From NCBI GenBank assembly GCA_025056835.1, contig JANWVS010000171.1, positions 1 through 5,586 on the forward strand: a stretch of 5,586 nucleotides of DNA, written 5' to 3'. A program made the translations under genes and the position numbers. Positions 1 through 5,586 of this stretch are shown here, one piece after another. The notes beneath the pieces were generated by a model. It worked only from the letters and a program-made list of their open reading frames with translations. It had not been told where the DNA came from and did no database searches. This stretch comes from Gemmataceae bacterium. Its GTDB lineage: Bacteria; Planctomycetota; Planctomycetia; Gemmatales; Gemmataceae. The first letter of the stretch is position 1. Each line of letters begins with the position of its first letter.

Positions 1-1438
1 ACACCTGCGAACGCGTGGTGATGAACGGCTCGATCTTCTTGATCGTATCGACCTTCAGTTTCGCTTCGGTCAACAGCCAAGCCGGCGTGTCGAAAATCGG
101 GTCGGGAGCGATGTCGCCCCCCAGCGGCGGCCGCATCTGAAGAATCGTTTGAATGTCGGTCTCGCTCAAATTCGGGATCGTGGCCAGCACGGCGGCGGGT
201 GCGGTGTTGATGTTGATCCGCGCCGGCAGTTCAATTTCCTGGTAGATCGTCGCCGCGTGGTACAGCATCGGCAGCAGTTCGCGGCGCCGCACCGGATCGT
301 TGAGCGGACTGAAATAGACGACCGTCGGGTCCTTGCTCGTCTTGCCGGCGATCGATACCTGAGTATCCACCAGATCGTAAAACGACTTGATGCGTTGTTT
401 GGGCTTCTTGGTGAAGTCCGGCGTCCAGGCGTTGATGTCGCCGCGGACCGTCGTGGGCTGTTTGGACGAGCCTCCCTTCTTGCCGCTGGCCAGGCCGAGC
501 AACGACCCCAGCGACGCGCCGAGCGACTGCGATTGCCCGCTGGTGTTGGACGGTCCGTACTGCCGATACATGACCAGGAATTTGGCCAATTCCTCGCCGG
601 CGGTGATCGACAGCTTTTCGTACAGGGCCTCGAGGTCGGTGTCGTTGACATAGGTCAGCGGCTGGCCCGAGGCGTCGGTGTTGTGCTCGCGACTGTAGAT
701 GGTCAGAAACTCGGACAGGCCGCGGTCGAAGCCCTCGTCGCCGGCGCCTTCGTCGCCGTCCTGGAAGCCGTTGCGGTTGAGATCATTGCCGTACAGCAGC
801 TCGGGCGTCATCCCCCGCACCAGCAGCAGCTCTTCGAGACTGTCGAGCGGTCCGTTCTTGGTGCGGTACGGTGGGTTCTCCGAGGAATACACGTCGATTT
901 CGGCGCCGCCTTCGCGCGGTTGGTCGTCGGCGTCGACCCAGTCGGTGATGCAAGCGGCCAGTTCGCTGGTCATGCCCGGCAACTTGAGCAAGGCGTTGTA
1001 GAGCATTTCCCCGGTCGGATCGAGCTTGATGAGGGCGTTGATGTTGATCTTGCCGCCTTCGTCGGTGACGCCGGCGCGAAAAGGAGCGGCAAGGGCGGCA
1101 TTGGGGTCGGGAGGAGCGATGAGCGTAAATCGGCCGGTCTTGCCGCGCCCTTCGTCGCCGACCGCTATGTTGGCAAAGACGCCGGGATTGTCGTAGACGT
1201 TGCGATGGATGGCGGCCAGGCTCTCGGCGTCGCTGAGGATGGCAATGGCGGTGTTGATGCCGGATTCGGCGAAGGCCCGCGCTTGGGCGGCCCGATGGGC
1301 ATTGACGGCCGCGCGGTATTCCGACAGCATCAGGTCGCCATACTGGTACGCCGCCAGCGCCAAAATGACGACGACGACCAGCACGGCCAAAAGCACCACG
1401 CCGCGCCGCTGCGAACCGGTATGCGTGCCGAGCCTCAT
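1..1438 (-). CDS. gspK: Minor pseudopilin GspK, long form (3' end outside window)
   Basis: GspK caps the pseudopilus in characterised systems. 479 codons are open from the ATG at 1438 to the window edge, already well above the roughly 300-350 usual for proteobacterial GspK. GGGAGGGG (1456-1449) lies 10 nt upstream. The leader (MRLGTHTGSQRRG) precedes G13|V14 and a hydrophobic helix (VVLLAVLVVVVILALAA); as in other GspK proteins the +5 Glu is absent (Ala18). AFAESGINTAIAILSD (55-70) and TDEGGKININAL (125-136) follow, then DWVDADDQP..GAE..Y (166-184) and SLEELLLVRGMT (200-211), all strong GspK marks. A late ARININTAPAAVLATIPNLSETDIQTI (407-432) is the second helix-hairpin-helix-like region. Between them, about 215-395, is a long insert with an EF-hand-like loop (219-230) and a Gly/Ser/Lys linker (298-328). 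The C-terminus is not visible. Confidence 0.92.
   Translation of the reverse strand, partial: MRLGTHTGSQRRGVVLLAVLVVVVILALAAYQYGDLMLSEYRAAVNAHRAAQARAFAESGINTAIAILSDAESLAAIHRNVYDNPGVFANIAVGDEGRGKTGRFTLIAPPDPNAALAAPFRAGVTDEGGKININALIKLDPTGEMLYNALLKLPGMTSELAACITDWVDADDQPREGGAEIDVYSSENPPYRTKNGPLDSLEELLLVRGMTPELLYGNDLNRNGFQDGDEGAGDEGFDRGLSEFLTIYSREHNTDASGQPLTYVNDTDLEALYEKLSITAGEELAKFLVMYRQYGPSNTSGQSQSLGASLGSLLGLASGKKGGSSKQPTTVRGDINAWTPDFTKKPKQRIKSFYDLVDTQVSIAGKTSKDPTVVYFSPLNDPVRRRELLPMLYHAATIYQEIELPARININTAPAAVLATIPNLSETDIQTILQMRPPLGGDIAPDPIFDTPAWLLTEAKLKVDTIKKIEPFITTRSQV
749..784 (-). other. EF-hand/dockerin-like calcium-loop motif within GspK
   Basis: Residues 219-230 of GspK read DLNRNGFQDGDE. 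The spacing fits an EF-hand loop: Asp1, Asn3, Asn5, Gly6, Asp9 and Glu12. Position 8 is Gln rather than the usual hydrophobic residue. More acidic residues follow (about 231-238). GspK is known to bind calcium in the enterotoxigenic E. coli tip complex, but whether this loop does so is inferred from pattern alone. Confidence 0.5.
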
Positions 1439-1460
1439 GGTCGACTGTCCCCTCCCGTGG

Positions 1461-2222
1461 TCACTGACCTTGGATCGAATAGTTGTTGCCCGCCGGCAGG
1501 TAGACGACGTGGCGATACTTCCGCGGCGTCACGTTGTCGTCGCGCGGTTTCATTTCCAGGGTGATCTCGATGGCCGCCGGCGAGCCGACCGGAGTTTCCC
1601 CATCGGGGCCGAGAGCCGTGCTGTCCCAAGTGGCCACCCAGCCGCCCCCGTCCCAATACTGAAACGTAATCGACAGCACCTCCGGGGCCAGTTTTTTGGC
1701 GCGCTCGGCATCCGGCGTCGTGGTGTCGATCTCCGGACTGGTGGCCAGGCTCAACTCTTGCTTCATCAACCCCATGCCGTCCTCCACCCAGTACAGGATG
1801 CGGCGCAGGTCGGAGACTCGACCGCCGTTGGGCGGCGCCGTCCGAAAGGCCCCCGAACCGAGCACTTCGCGCGGCACCTTGCCCACCGACAGCAGCAGCG
1901 TGCCGCTGTCGCCCTGGACGCCGATGTTGAACAGCACCGGCGGAGAGGTTGCCTGGGCCTGGTCGCCGGTGACCGAGGTGGCCGTCGGGGCGGGGGCTTG
2001 CTTGGGATCGTACGGCCCCAAGCTGGCGAGGATGTCGGCGGTGATCACGTTGAGGATGGCTCGGGCGGTCATGGCTTCTTGGGTGGCTTCCCGGCCGGCC
2101 TGGGCCTGCCCCAGCTGCATCGTCAGGGCCATGTACACGCCGCCGAGGATGACCATGCCGATGGCCATGGCCAGAATCATTTCCAACAGCGTGAAGGCGC
2201 CGCGCCGCCGTCGCCTGCTCAT
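1461..2222 (-). CDS. gspJ: Minor pseudopilin GspJ
   Basis: Minor pseudopilin of the tip complex with GspI and GspK. It has 253 residues, longer than the roughly 200 usual for GspJ. The leader is MSRRRRRGA, cut at A9|F10, with Glu at +5 (E14) in FTLLEMILAM, and a hydrophobic helix extends to about residue 35. The family segment LAPEVLSITFQYWDGGGWVATWD (178-200), where a strand is followed by a Trp-rich turn, and AIEITLEMK (217-225) identify GspJ. RILYWVEDGMGLMKQEL (141-157) matches the strand and turn before it. The extra length lies mainly in a Pro/Ala/Thr/Gln-rich stretch at about 70-95 and in a linker at 158-177. The ATG at 2222 overlaps the gspI stop by ATGA and has GGGAGGG (2237-2231) 8 nt upstream. 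The stop is TGA at 1463-1461, 22 nt before gspK. Confidence 0.9.
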   Translation of the reverse strand: MSRRRRRGAFTLLEMILAMAIGMVILGGVYMALTMQLGQAQAGREATQEAMTARAILNVITADILASLGPYDPKQAPAPTATSVTGDQAQATSPPVLFNIGVQGDSGTLLLSVGKVPREVLGSGAFRTAPPNGGRVSDLRRILYWVEDGMGLMKQELSLATSPEIDTTTPDAERAKKLAPEVLSITFQYWDGGGWVATWDSTALGPDGETPVGSPAAIEITLEMKPRDDNVTPRKYRHVVYLPAGNNYSIQGQ

Positions 2223-2713
2223 GGCATGGTCCCTCCCGTCATGGGCATCATGTCGGTGGCGAGCTTGTCGAGCGTGCTGCCGCGCAAGGCCGGATCAAGC
2301 ACAGCCTGCGTGAGGCTGACCTCCAGCGTGCGGCCGTCCTTTTCGTAGCGGACGACGACGACGACGTTCTTCAGCCCGTTGATGACGCTATCGCTGACGT
2401 CGATTTCGTACTGATACCCCGCATCGTCGCCGGGAAACGGGGTCAAGGGGGTCGGTTCGAGCGGCTCGGCCCCGATGATCAGCTCGGCCAATTTGGCCTG
2501 GCACAACATGCTGGCCTTGTGATAATCGCGGGTGTCGAGCGCCCGGGCGTTGCCGAACGACGACAGCTGGTAAATCGCCACCAGGGCAAACAGAAAGATC
2601 GTCATGGCGACGACGACTTCCAGCAAGGTGATGCCGGGGCGCGTCGTTCGGCGCCGGCTGGCGAAGCGGCGGCGGCTCGTGCCTGGAAAACGCCGCCGTG
2701 AGTCGTATCTCAT
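2219..2713 (-). CDS. gspI: Minor pseudopilin GspI
   Basis: Minor pseudopilin of the tip complex, which in characterised systems binds GspJ and GspK and nucleates the pseudopilus. It has 164 residues. The leader is long (27 residues) and very basic, with 11 arginines. The cut is predicted at G27|I28 with Glu at +5 (E32) in ITLLEVVVAM; Ile replaces the usual Phe at +1. A hydrophobic helix runs to about residue 50. HKASMLCQAKLAEL (65-78) fits the conserved GspI segment, and NVVVVVRYEKDG (116-127) with LEVSLTQAVLD (130-140) fits its C-terminal sheet. The ATG at 2713 overlaps the gspH stop as ATGA and has GGAGG (2725-2721) 7 nt upstream. The frame stays open further up, but a start there would lie inside gspH and give an implausible leader. 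The stop TGA (2221-2219) overlaps the gspJ start, which suggests translational coupling on both sides. Confidence 0.88.
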   Translation of the reverse strand: MRYDSRRRFPGTSRRRFASRRRTTRPGITLLEVVVAMTIFLFALVAIYQLSSFGNARALDTRDYHKASMLCQAKLAELIIGAEPLEPTPLTPFPGDDAGYQYEIDVSDSVINGLKNVVVVVRYEKDGRTLEVSLTQAVLDPALRGSTLDKLATDMMPMTGGTMP

Positions 2714-3282
2714 GGCGCTGCCTCCGCGGCGGGGGCCGCTGCTTGAGTCGCCGTGCCCGGGTCGATCGGCGTGACGGCGCCGGTCAGGCCGCGCAGGTGC
2801 AGCCCGATGGCCCGCTGCCCGGCTTTGCCGAAGTAGATCACGGCGTCGCCGCGGGCCGTGCCGTCGGGCAGATAGACGGCGATCGTCTCGCCCCACTCAG
2901 GTCCGGGAGGCGGTGCCGCCGTCAGCTCGGCGAAGGCCCGTTCATCGCGGGTGAACAAGATGCCCTGCGGCAGCTCGCCCTCGACGATCAGCGGACGATC
3001 GTCGACGCCGTCGCCCGTCGACCTGCCCGACCAATAGGCCTCGTCGTCGGGCGCGACGCGGAACTTGCCGGTGTTCTCGGTGACGGCGAAGCGATAGGGT
3101 CGGCCCTCTTCGAGGGCCCGTGCCCGCATCTCGGCCCAGCGAGCCCGAACCAGGTCGCGGGCCGCCCGCTCCCGCGACGACGCGAGCAGCGCGTCGAACA
3201 CGGGAAAAGCCATCGACAGGGCGATGATCATGACCGCCATGACGAGCATCAGTTCCAGCAGGGTAAAGCCGCCGCGGCGCAT
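2710..3282 (-). CDS. gspH: Minor pseudopilin GspH
   Basis: Minor pseudopilin that joins the pseudopilus near its tip. It has 190 residues with a very short leader (MRRGG), the cut at G5|F6 and Glu at +5 (E10) in FTLLELMLV, then a hydrophobic helix to about residue 30. The C-terminal half matches the GspH beta domain (GspH/FimT family): ETIAVYLPDG (132-141) and AVIYFGKAGQRAIGLHLRGLTGAV (147-170), the strand pair that usually ends this family. Residues 171-190 are a Pro/Ala/Thr-rich tail with no expected fold. The DNA of that tail also supplies the ribosome binding site for gspI. The start at 3282 follows AGGGGAG (3292-3286), only 3 nt from the ATG, a tight spacing, but the leader leaves no other start. 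The stop TGA (2712-2710) overlaps the gspI ATG. A FimT/FimU-type pilin is the alternative; context supports GspH. Confidence 0.88.
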   Translation of the reverse strand: MRRGGFTLLELMLVMAVMIIALSMAFPVFDALLASSRERAARDLVRARWAEMRARALEEGRPYRFAVTENTGKFRVAPDDEAYWSGRSTGDGVDDRPLIVEGELPQGILFTRDERAFAELTAAPPPGPEWGETIAVYLPDGTARGDAVIYFGKAGQRAIGLHLRGLTGAVTPIDPGTATQAAAPAAEAAP

Positions 3283-3302
3283 CGTCTCCCCTATGTCACG
3301 CG

Positions 3303-3740
3303 CTACTTCGACCAGTTGCCGATGGTTCGATTCTCCCCCGGTACGACGGTGAAGACGTCGATGACCCGCGCCTGCGTCTGGTTGGCCGCCATGGTTTGCG
3401 TGCCGTTGGGGTCGTATTGGAACGGCCGGCCCCAGGGATCCAGCAGGTCTTCGCGGCTTTTCAAGTACGGTCCGCGGCCTTCCTCGTCCTTGACCAGCAA
3501 TTGACTCAAATCTTGCGGATAGTCGCCGTGGTCCACTTTGTAGGTTTCGGCAGCTTGAACGATGGCCCGTGCCTTTTGGATGGCCCCGTTGACTTTAGCT
3601 CGATCGAGCTGGCCGAGCACATAGTAGCCGCCGAAACCAGCGATGATGACGATAATCGCCATCACCACTAACAGTTCCATCAACGTGAAAGCTGCTCGGA
3701 CCACTAAGTTGCGTCGACTTTGCCAAGTGCGTAGCGTCAT
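3303..3740 (-). CDS. gspG: Major pseudopilin GspG
   Basis: Main structural subunit of the periplasmic T2SS pseudopilus, exported and then processed by the prepilin peptidase. It encodes 145 residues, a normal GspG size. Residues 1-17 form a basic leader. The processing site is A17|F18 in RAAFTLMELLVV, with the conserved Glu at mature position +5 (E22); Ala replaces the more usual Gly before the cut, which prepilin peptidases are known to tolerate. A hydrophobic helix spans about 20-43, followed by the amphipathic stretch AKVNGAIQKARAIVQAAETYK. The GspG signature LLDPWGRPFQYDPNG (99-113) and a terminal IGNW (140-143) confirm the subunit. The loop before IGNW is short and lacks the usual aspartates (see findings). 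The ATG at 3740 was chosen for the AAGGAG site 8 nt upstream and a leader of normal length. The gene starts 68 nt after gspF, ends with TAG at 3305-3303, and leaves 20 nt before gspH. Confidence 0.95.
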   Translation of the reverse strand: MTLRTWQSRRNLVVRAAFTLMELLVVMAIIVIIAGFGGYYVLGQLDRAKVNGAIQKARAIVQAAETYKVDHGDYPQDLSQLLVKDEEGRGPYLKSREDLLDPWGRPFQYDPNGTQTMAANQTQARVIDVFTVVPGENRTIGNWSK

Positions 3741-3808
3741 GATGATTTCTCCTTCCTTACCGAGTATTACCTTAGCAGATGTCTCGATTAGAACCCCATG
3801 AAAACAGC
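3741..3808 (-). promoter_or_regulatory. AT-richer leader between gspF and gspG, possible internal control region
   Basis: The 68-nt gap between gspF and gspG is the longest spacer in the operon. It is about 43% GC by hand count (29 of 68), visibly lower than the GC-rich genes on either side. It ends in a strong ribosome binding site. No convincing -35/-10 pair or stem-loop could be identified, so an internal promoter or a processing site is only an inference. That inference rests on base composition and on the need for far more GspG than its neighbours. Confidence 0.3.
3749..3754 (-). promoter_or_regulatory. Strong ribosome binding site of gspG
   Basis: AAGGAG on the minus strand (inside AAGGAAGGAG, 3758-3749) sits 8 nt before the ATG at 3740-3738. 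It is the best match to the Shine-Dalgarno consensus, at near-ideal spacing, of all the genes here. It decides the gspG start, because the same frame stays open far upstream, across part of gspF. A strong site suits the major pseudopilin, the most abundant subunit. Confidence 0.75.
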
Positions 3809-5023
3809 TCACTGGACGGCCTGGGACATTTTGAACACCGGCAGCAGCAGGCCGACCACGACCACCAGGGTCACCCCCGCCATGACGAGCAACATTACCG
3901 GCTCGAGCAAGCGAACGAAAAGCTCGAGTTGCCGCGAGGTCCGTTTCTCCAGTCCGTCGGCGATGTTGATGAGCACTTTTTCCAGGTTGTTGCTTTCCTC
4001 CCCGACGGCGACCATTTCGACGACATCGCGCGGGAAGTGGGCACACGCCGCCAGCGGTTGGGCGAGAGAGTTGCCGGCGGTGACGTTTTCGGCGGCCTGG
4101 TCGATGGCGTCGGCGAGGACCTTGTTGCCGGTCGAGTCCTTGGCGATTTTCAGCGCCTGGAGGATCGGGATGCCGTTGTGCAGCAACGTGCCGAGGATGC
4201 GGGTGAAGCGCGAGAGGGCGAAGTTGAGGTAAATCGTGCCCACGGAAGGCAGCCGCAGCCGCAGCCCGTCGATGGTTCGCCGCCCCGCATCGGTCCGCGC
4301 CCAACTCCGAAAAGCGATGAACCCGATGACCGCCGCCAGCAGCACGAAGATGCCGCGCCGCTGCATCAGATGGCTGAAGGCGATGAGCATTTGCGTCAGC
4401 CAGGGGAGTTCGCCTTTTTCATCGAGCTTCTTGAAGATCGGCTCGAACATCGGCACGAAAAAGACGACCAGCACCTGCACCACGACGAAGCCGACGACCG
4501 CCAGAAACACCGGATACGCCAAGGCGCCGACGACCTTGGATTTCAAATCTTCCTGATGTTCCGTGAAGGCGGCGATGCGCTCGAGCACGTCTTCGAGGAA
4601 GCCGCCCTCCTGGCCGGCGCGGACCATGCTGACGCACAGTTCGTTGAAGGCGTTGGGATGCAGGGCCATGGCGTCGCCGAGGCTCATGCCGTCGGCCACC
4701 TTGAGGTGGATTTCGCGGAGAACCTCGACCAAGGCGGGCTGCGACGACTGCCGTTGCAGCAGTTCCAGGCTGCGCAACAACGGCACGCCGGCGCGGAGCA
4801 GATCGGCCAGCTGGGCGAAAAAGGTCGCGATGTAGCGCGGCTTGACGCGGCGCGAGCTGCCGGTGATGCCGGCCGTCGCCGTCTTGCGCACCGGTTCGAT
4901 CCGCAGCGGGAACAAGCCGCGGGCATCGAGGATCGACAATGCTTCGCGTTCGCTGGCGGCGGTCAAGGTGCCGGCATTGCGGGCGCCGGCGCCGGTCATC
5001 GCTTCGTAGGCAAAGTCGGGCAT
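3809..5023 (-). CDS. gspF: Type II secretion inner-membrane platform protein GspF
   Basis: Polytopic inner-membrane protein of the T2SS assembly platform. It contacts the GspE ATPase and is thought to transmit its motion to the growing pseudopilus. The 404-residue length is normal for the family. The N-terminus (MPDFAYEAMTGAGARNAGTL) is the characteristic GspF opening. Two homologous T2SSF domains follow at about 66-190 and 270-393, with the paired motifs RAGVPLLRSLELL (77-89) and HNGIPILQALKIA (282-294), then AGQEGGFLEDVL (136-147) and VGEESNNLEKVL (340-351). Membrane segments are visible at about 167-190, 224-239 and 374-396. The ATG at 5023 is supported by this conserved N-terminus and by an AGAGGG (5039-5034) 10 nt upstream. 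It starts 49 nt after the gspE stop and ends with TGA at 3811-3809. No truncation or missing motif was seen. PilC of type IV pili is the near relative, but gene order favours GspF. Confidence 0.96.
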   Translation of the reverse strand: MPDFAYEAMTGAGARNAGTLTAASEREALSILDARGLFPLRIEPVRKTATAGITGSSRRVKPRYIATFFAQLADLLRAGVPLLRSLELLQRQSSQPALVEVLREIHLKVADGMSLGDAMALHPNAFNELCVSMVRAGQEGGFLEDVLERIAAFTEHQEDLKSKVVGALAYPVFLAVVGFVVVQVLVVFFVPMFEPIFKKLDEKGELPWLTQMLIAFSHLMQRRGIFVLLAAVIGFIAFRSWARTDAGRRTIDGLRLRLPSVGTIYLNFALSRFTRILGTLLHNGIPILQALKIAKDSTGNKVLADAIDQAAENVTAGNSLAQPLAACAHFPRDVVEMVAVGEESNNLEKVLINIADGLEKRTSRQLELFVRLLEPVMLLVMAGVTLVVVVGLLLPVFKMSQAVQ

Positions 5024-5072
5024 GGGAGGTTGGCCCTCTCGCAGTCGAGCATCGCGCGGCAGCAGGCGCGGT

Positions 5073-5586
5073 TCAGGACAAATCGGCCGCGGTCACGCGC
5101 GCCACTTCTTCAATCGTCGTCAGCCCGCGGAGCACTTTCCGCCAGCCGTCTTGGCGGAGCGTGATCATGCCGTTTTTCAAGGCTTCATAGCGGATAACAT
5201 GGGCGTTCGCCCGTTGCATGACCAGTTCCTTGATCTGGTCGTTGGTGACCATCAGTTCAAAGATCCCCATCCGGCCGCGATAGCCGGTCTGGTGGCATTT
5301 GCGGCAGCCGGCGCCGCGCCAGAGCTGCGTGGGATACTGCTTTTCCGTCACCCCCGGGAAATCGAGCGGGATGTCGCCGTGGTGCGGCTCGTACGCGATC
5401 TTGCAATCCGGGCAAATGGTCCGCACCAGCCGCTGGGCCATGACGCCTTCCACCGTGCTCGAGACCAGGAAAGGCTCGACCCCCATGTCGATCAGGCGGG
5501 TAAAGGCGCTGGGCGGGTCGTTGGTGTGCAGCGTGCTGAAGACGAGGTGGCCGGTCAGGGAGGCCTGGATGGCGTTTTCGGCCGTT
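5073..5586 (-). CDS. gspE: Type II secretion assembly ATPase GspE, C-terminal part (5' end outside window)
   Basis: Cytoplasmic hexameric ATPase that powers pseudopilus assembly in the T2SS. Only the last 170 codons are present; full-length GspE is usually around 500-570 residues, so most of the protein lies beyond base 5586. The frame is open to the window edge. The fragment begins just before the His box ([11 protein letters not shown], fragment residues 13-23) of the secretion-ATPase core. A zinc-finger-like pair follows, CPDC at 58-61 and CRKC at 94-97, 32 residues apart; this tetracysteine metal site is typical of GspE and PilB-type ATPases. [12 protein letters not shown] (101-112) and a C-terminal [14 protein letters not shown] (152-165) are also family hallmarks. 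It ends with TGA at 5075-5073. The Walker A and B motifs are not visible because they lie upstream. A type IV pilus PilB is the alternative, but the pseudopilins H-K downstream make GspE much more likely. Confidence 0.95.
   Translation of the reverse strand, partial: TAENAIQASLTGHLVFSTLHTNDPPSAFTRLIDMGVEPFLVSSTVEGVMAQRLVRTICPDCKIAYEPHHGDIPLDFPGVTEKQYPTQLWRGAGCRKCHQTGYRGRMGIFELMVTNDQIKELVMQRANAHVIRYEALKNGMITLRQDGWRKVLRGLTTIEEVARVTAADLS

Noticed and set aside
149..1564. Long plus-strand open frame of 471 codons opposite gspK and the end of gspJ
   Set aside because: It lies antisense to gspK, whose protein has clear family motifs along its whole length. The antisense product is Arg/Gly/Val-rich with no recognisable domain, as expected for the shadow of a GC-rich gene.
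1200..2348. Plus-strand open frame of 382 codons across gspJ and parts of gspI and gspK
   Set aside because: It is antisense to three well-supported genes and has no motif of its own.
2219..2896. Upstream extension of gspI to 225 residues
   Set aside because: The extension lies inside gspH, and the ATGA overlap with GGAGG 7 nt upstream supports the start at 2713.
2698..3504. Plus-strand open frame of 268 codons opposite gspH and part of gspG
   Set aside because: It is antisense to supported pseudopilin genes, with a composition typical of a shadow frame.
3303..4304. Upstream extension of gspG to a 333-residue protein starting inside gspF
   Set aside because: The extra N-terminus is out-of-frame gspF sequence. 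The strong ribosome binding site at 3754-3749 and the normal leader length place the start at 3740.
5053..5070. Possible terminator hairpin between gspE and gspF
   Set aside because: The stem is only 5 bp (CGCGC/GCGCG) with an 8-nt loop and no U-run after it. Gene order also argues for read-through.
3779..5164. Long plus-strand open frame of 461 codons opposite gspF
   Set aside because: It mirrors gspF, which is full length and well conserved. The antisense product is rich in His, Asp, Gln and Arg, with no fold or motif.
3809..5586. Type IV pilus PilB/PilC pair instead of GspE/GspF
   Set aside because: The two families look alike, but the following genes G, H, I, J and K are specific to type II secretion, GspK and GspJ most clearly.

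Overview
The window holds one continuous minus-strand block of seven type II secretion system (T2SS, general secretory pathway) genes in the order gspE-F-G-H-I-J-K. Transcription runs from the high-coordinate end to the low-coordinate end. Both edge genes are cut: gspE has lost its N-terminal part beyond base 5586, and gspK runs off the window at base 1. No RNA gene, mobile element, CRISPR array or convincing terminator was seen, and I support no gene on the plus strand.

Layout along transcription: gspE (C-terminal end of the cytoplasmic assembly ATPase, 5586-5073); a 49-nt gap; gspF (inner-membrane platform protein, 5023-3809); a 68-nt AT-richer gap with a strong ribosome binding site; gspG (major pseudopilin, 3740-3303); a 20-nt gap; gspH (3282-2710); gspI (2713-2219) and gspJ (2222-1461), each overlapping its predecessor by an ATGA; a 22-nt gap; then gspK (1438 to the window edge). 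The genes form one functional unit. The ATPase GspE, through GspF and other platform proteins, drives assembly of a periplasmic pseudopilus from GspG subunits. The minor pseudopilins H, I, J and K form the priming tip. That piston pushes folded proteins through the outer-membrane secretin. The secretin (GspD), the GspC/L/M components and the prepilin peptidase (GspO) are not in the window.

The organism is a GC-rich Gram-negative-type bacterium. My best guess is Planctomycetota (Pirellulales-like): GspK is unusually long and carries an Asp/Asn/Gly-rich calcium-loop-like insert of a kind I associate with planctomycete secretion proteins. This is inference from protein style, not a database result.

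The system is a recognised family, not a new one. The points worth a second look are (1) an EF-hand/dockerin-like loop and a long insert in GspK, (2) a shortened GspG C-terminus that seems to lack the usual calcium-ligand aspartates, and (3) the AT-rich leader with a near-consensus ribosome binding site ahead of the major pseudopilin gene.
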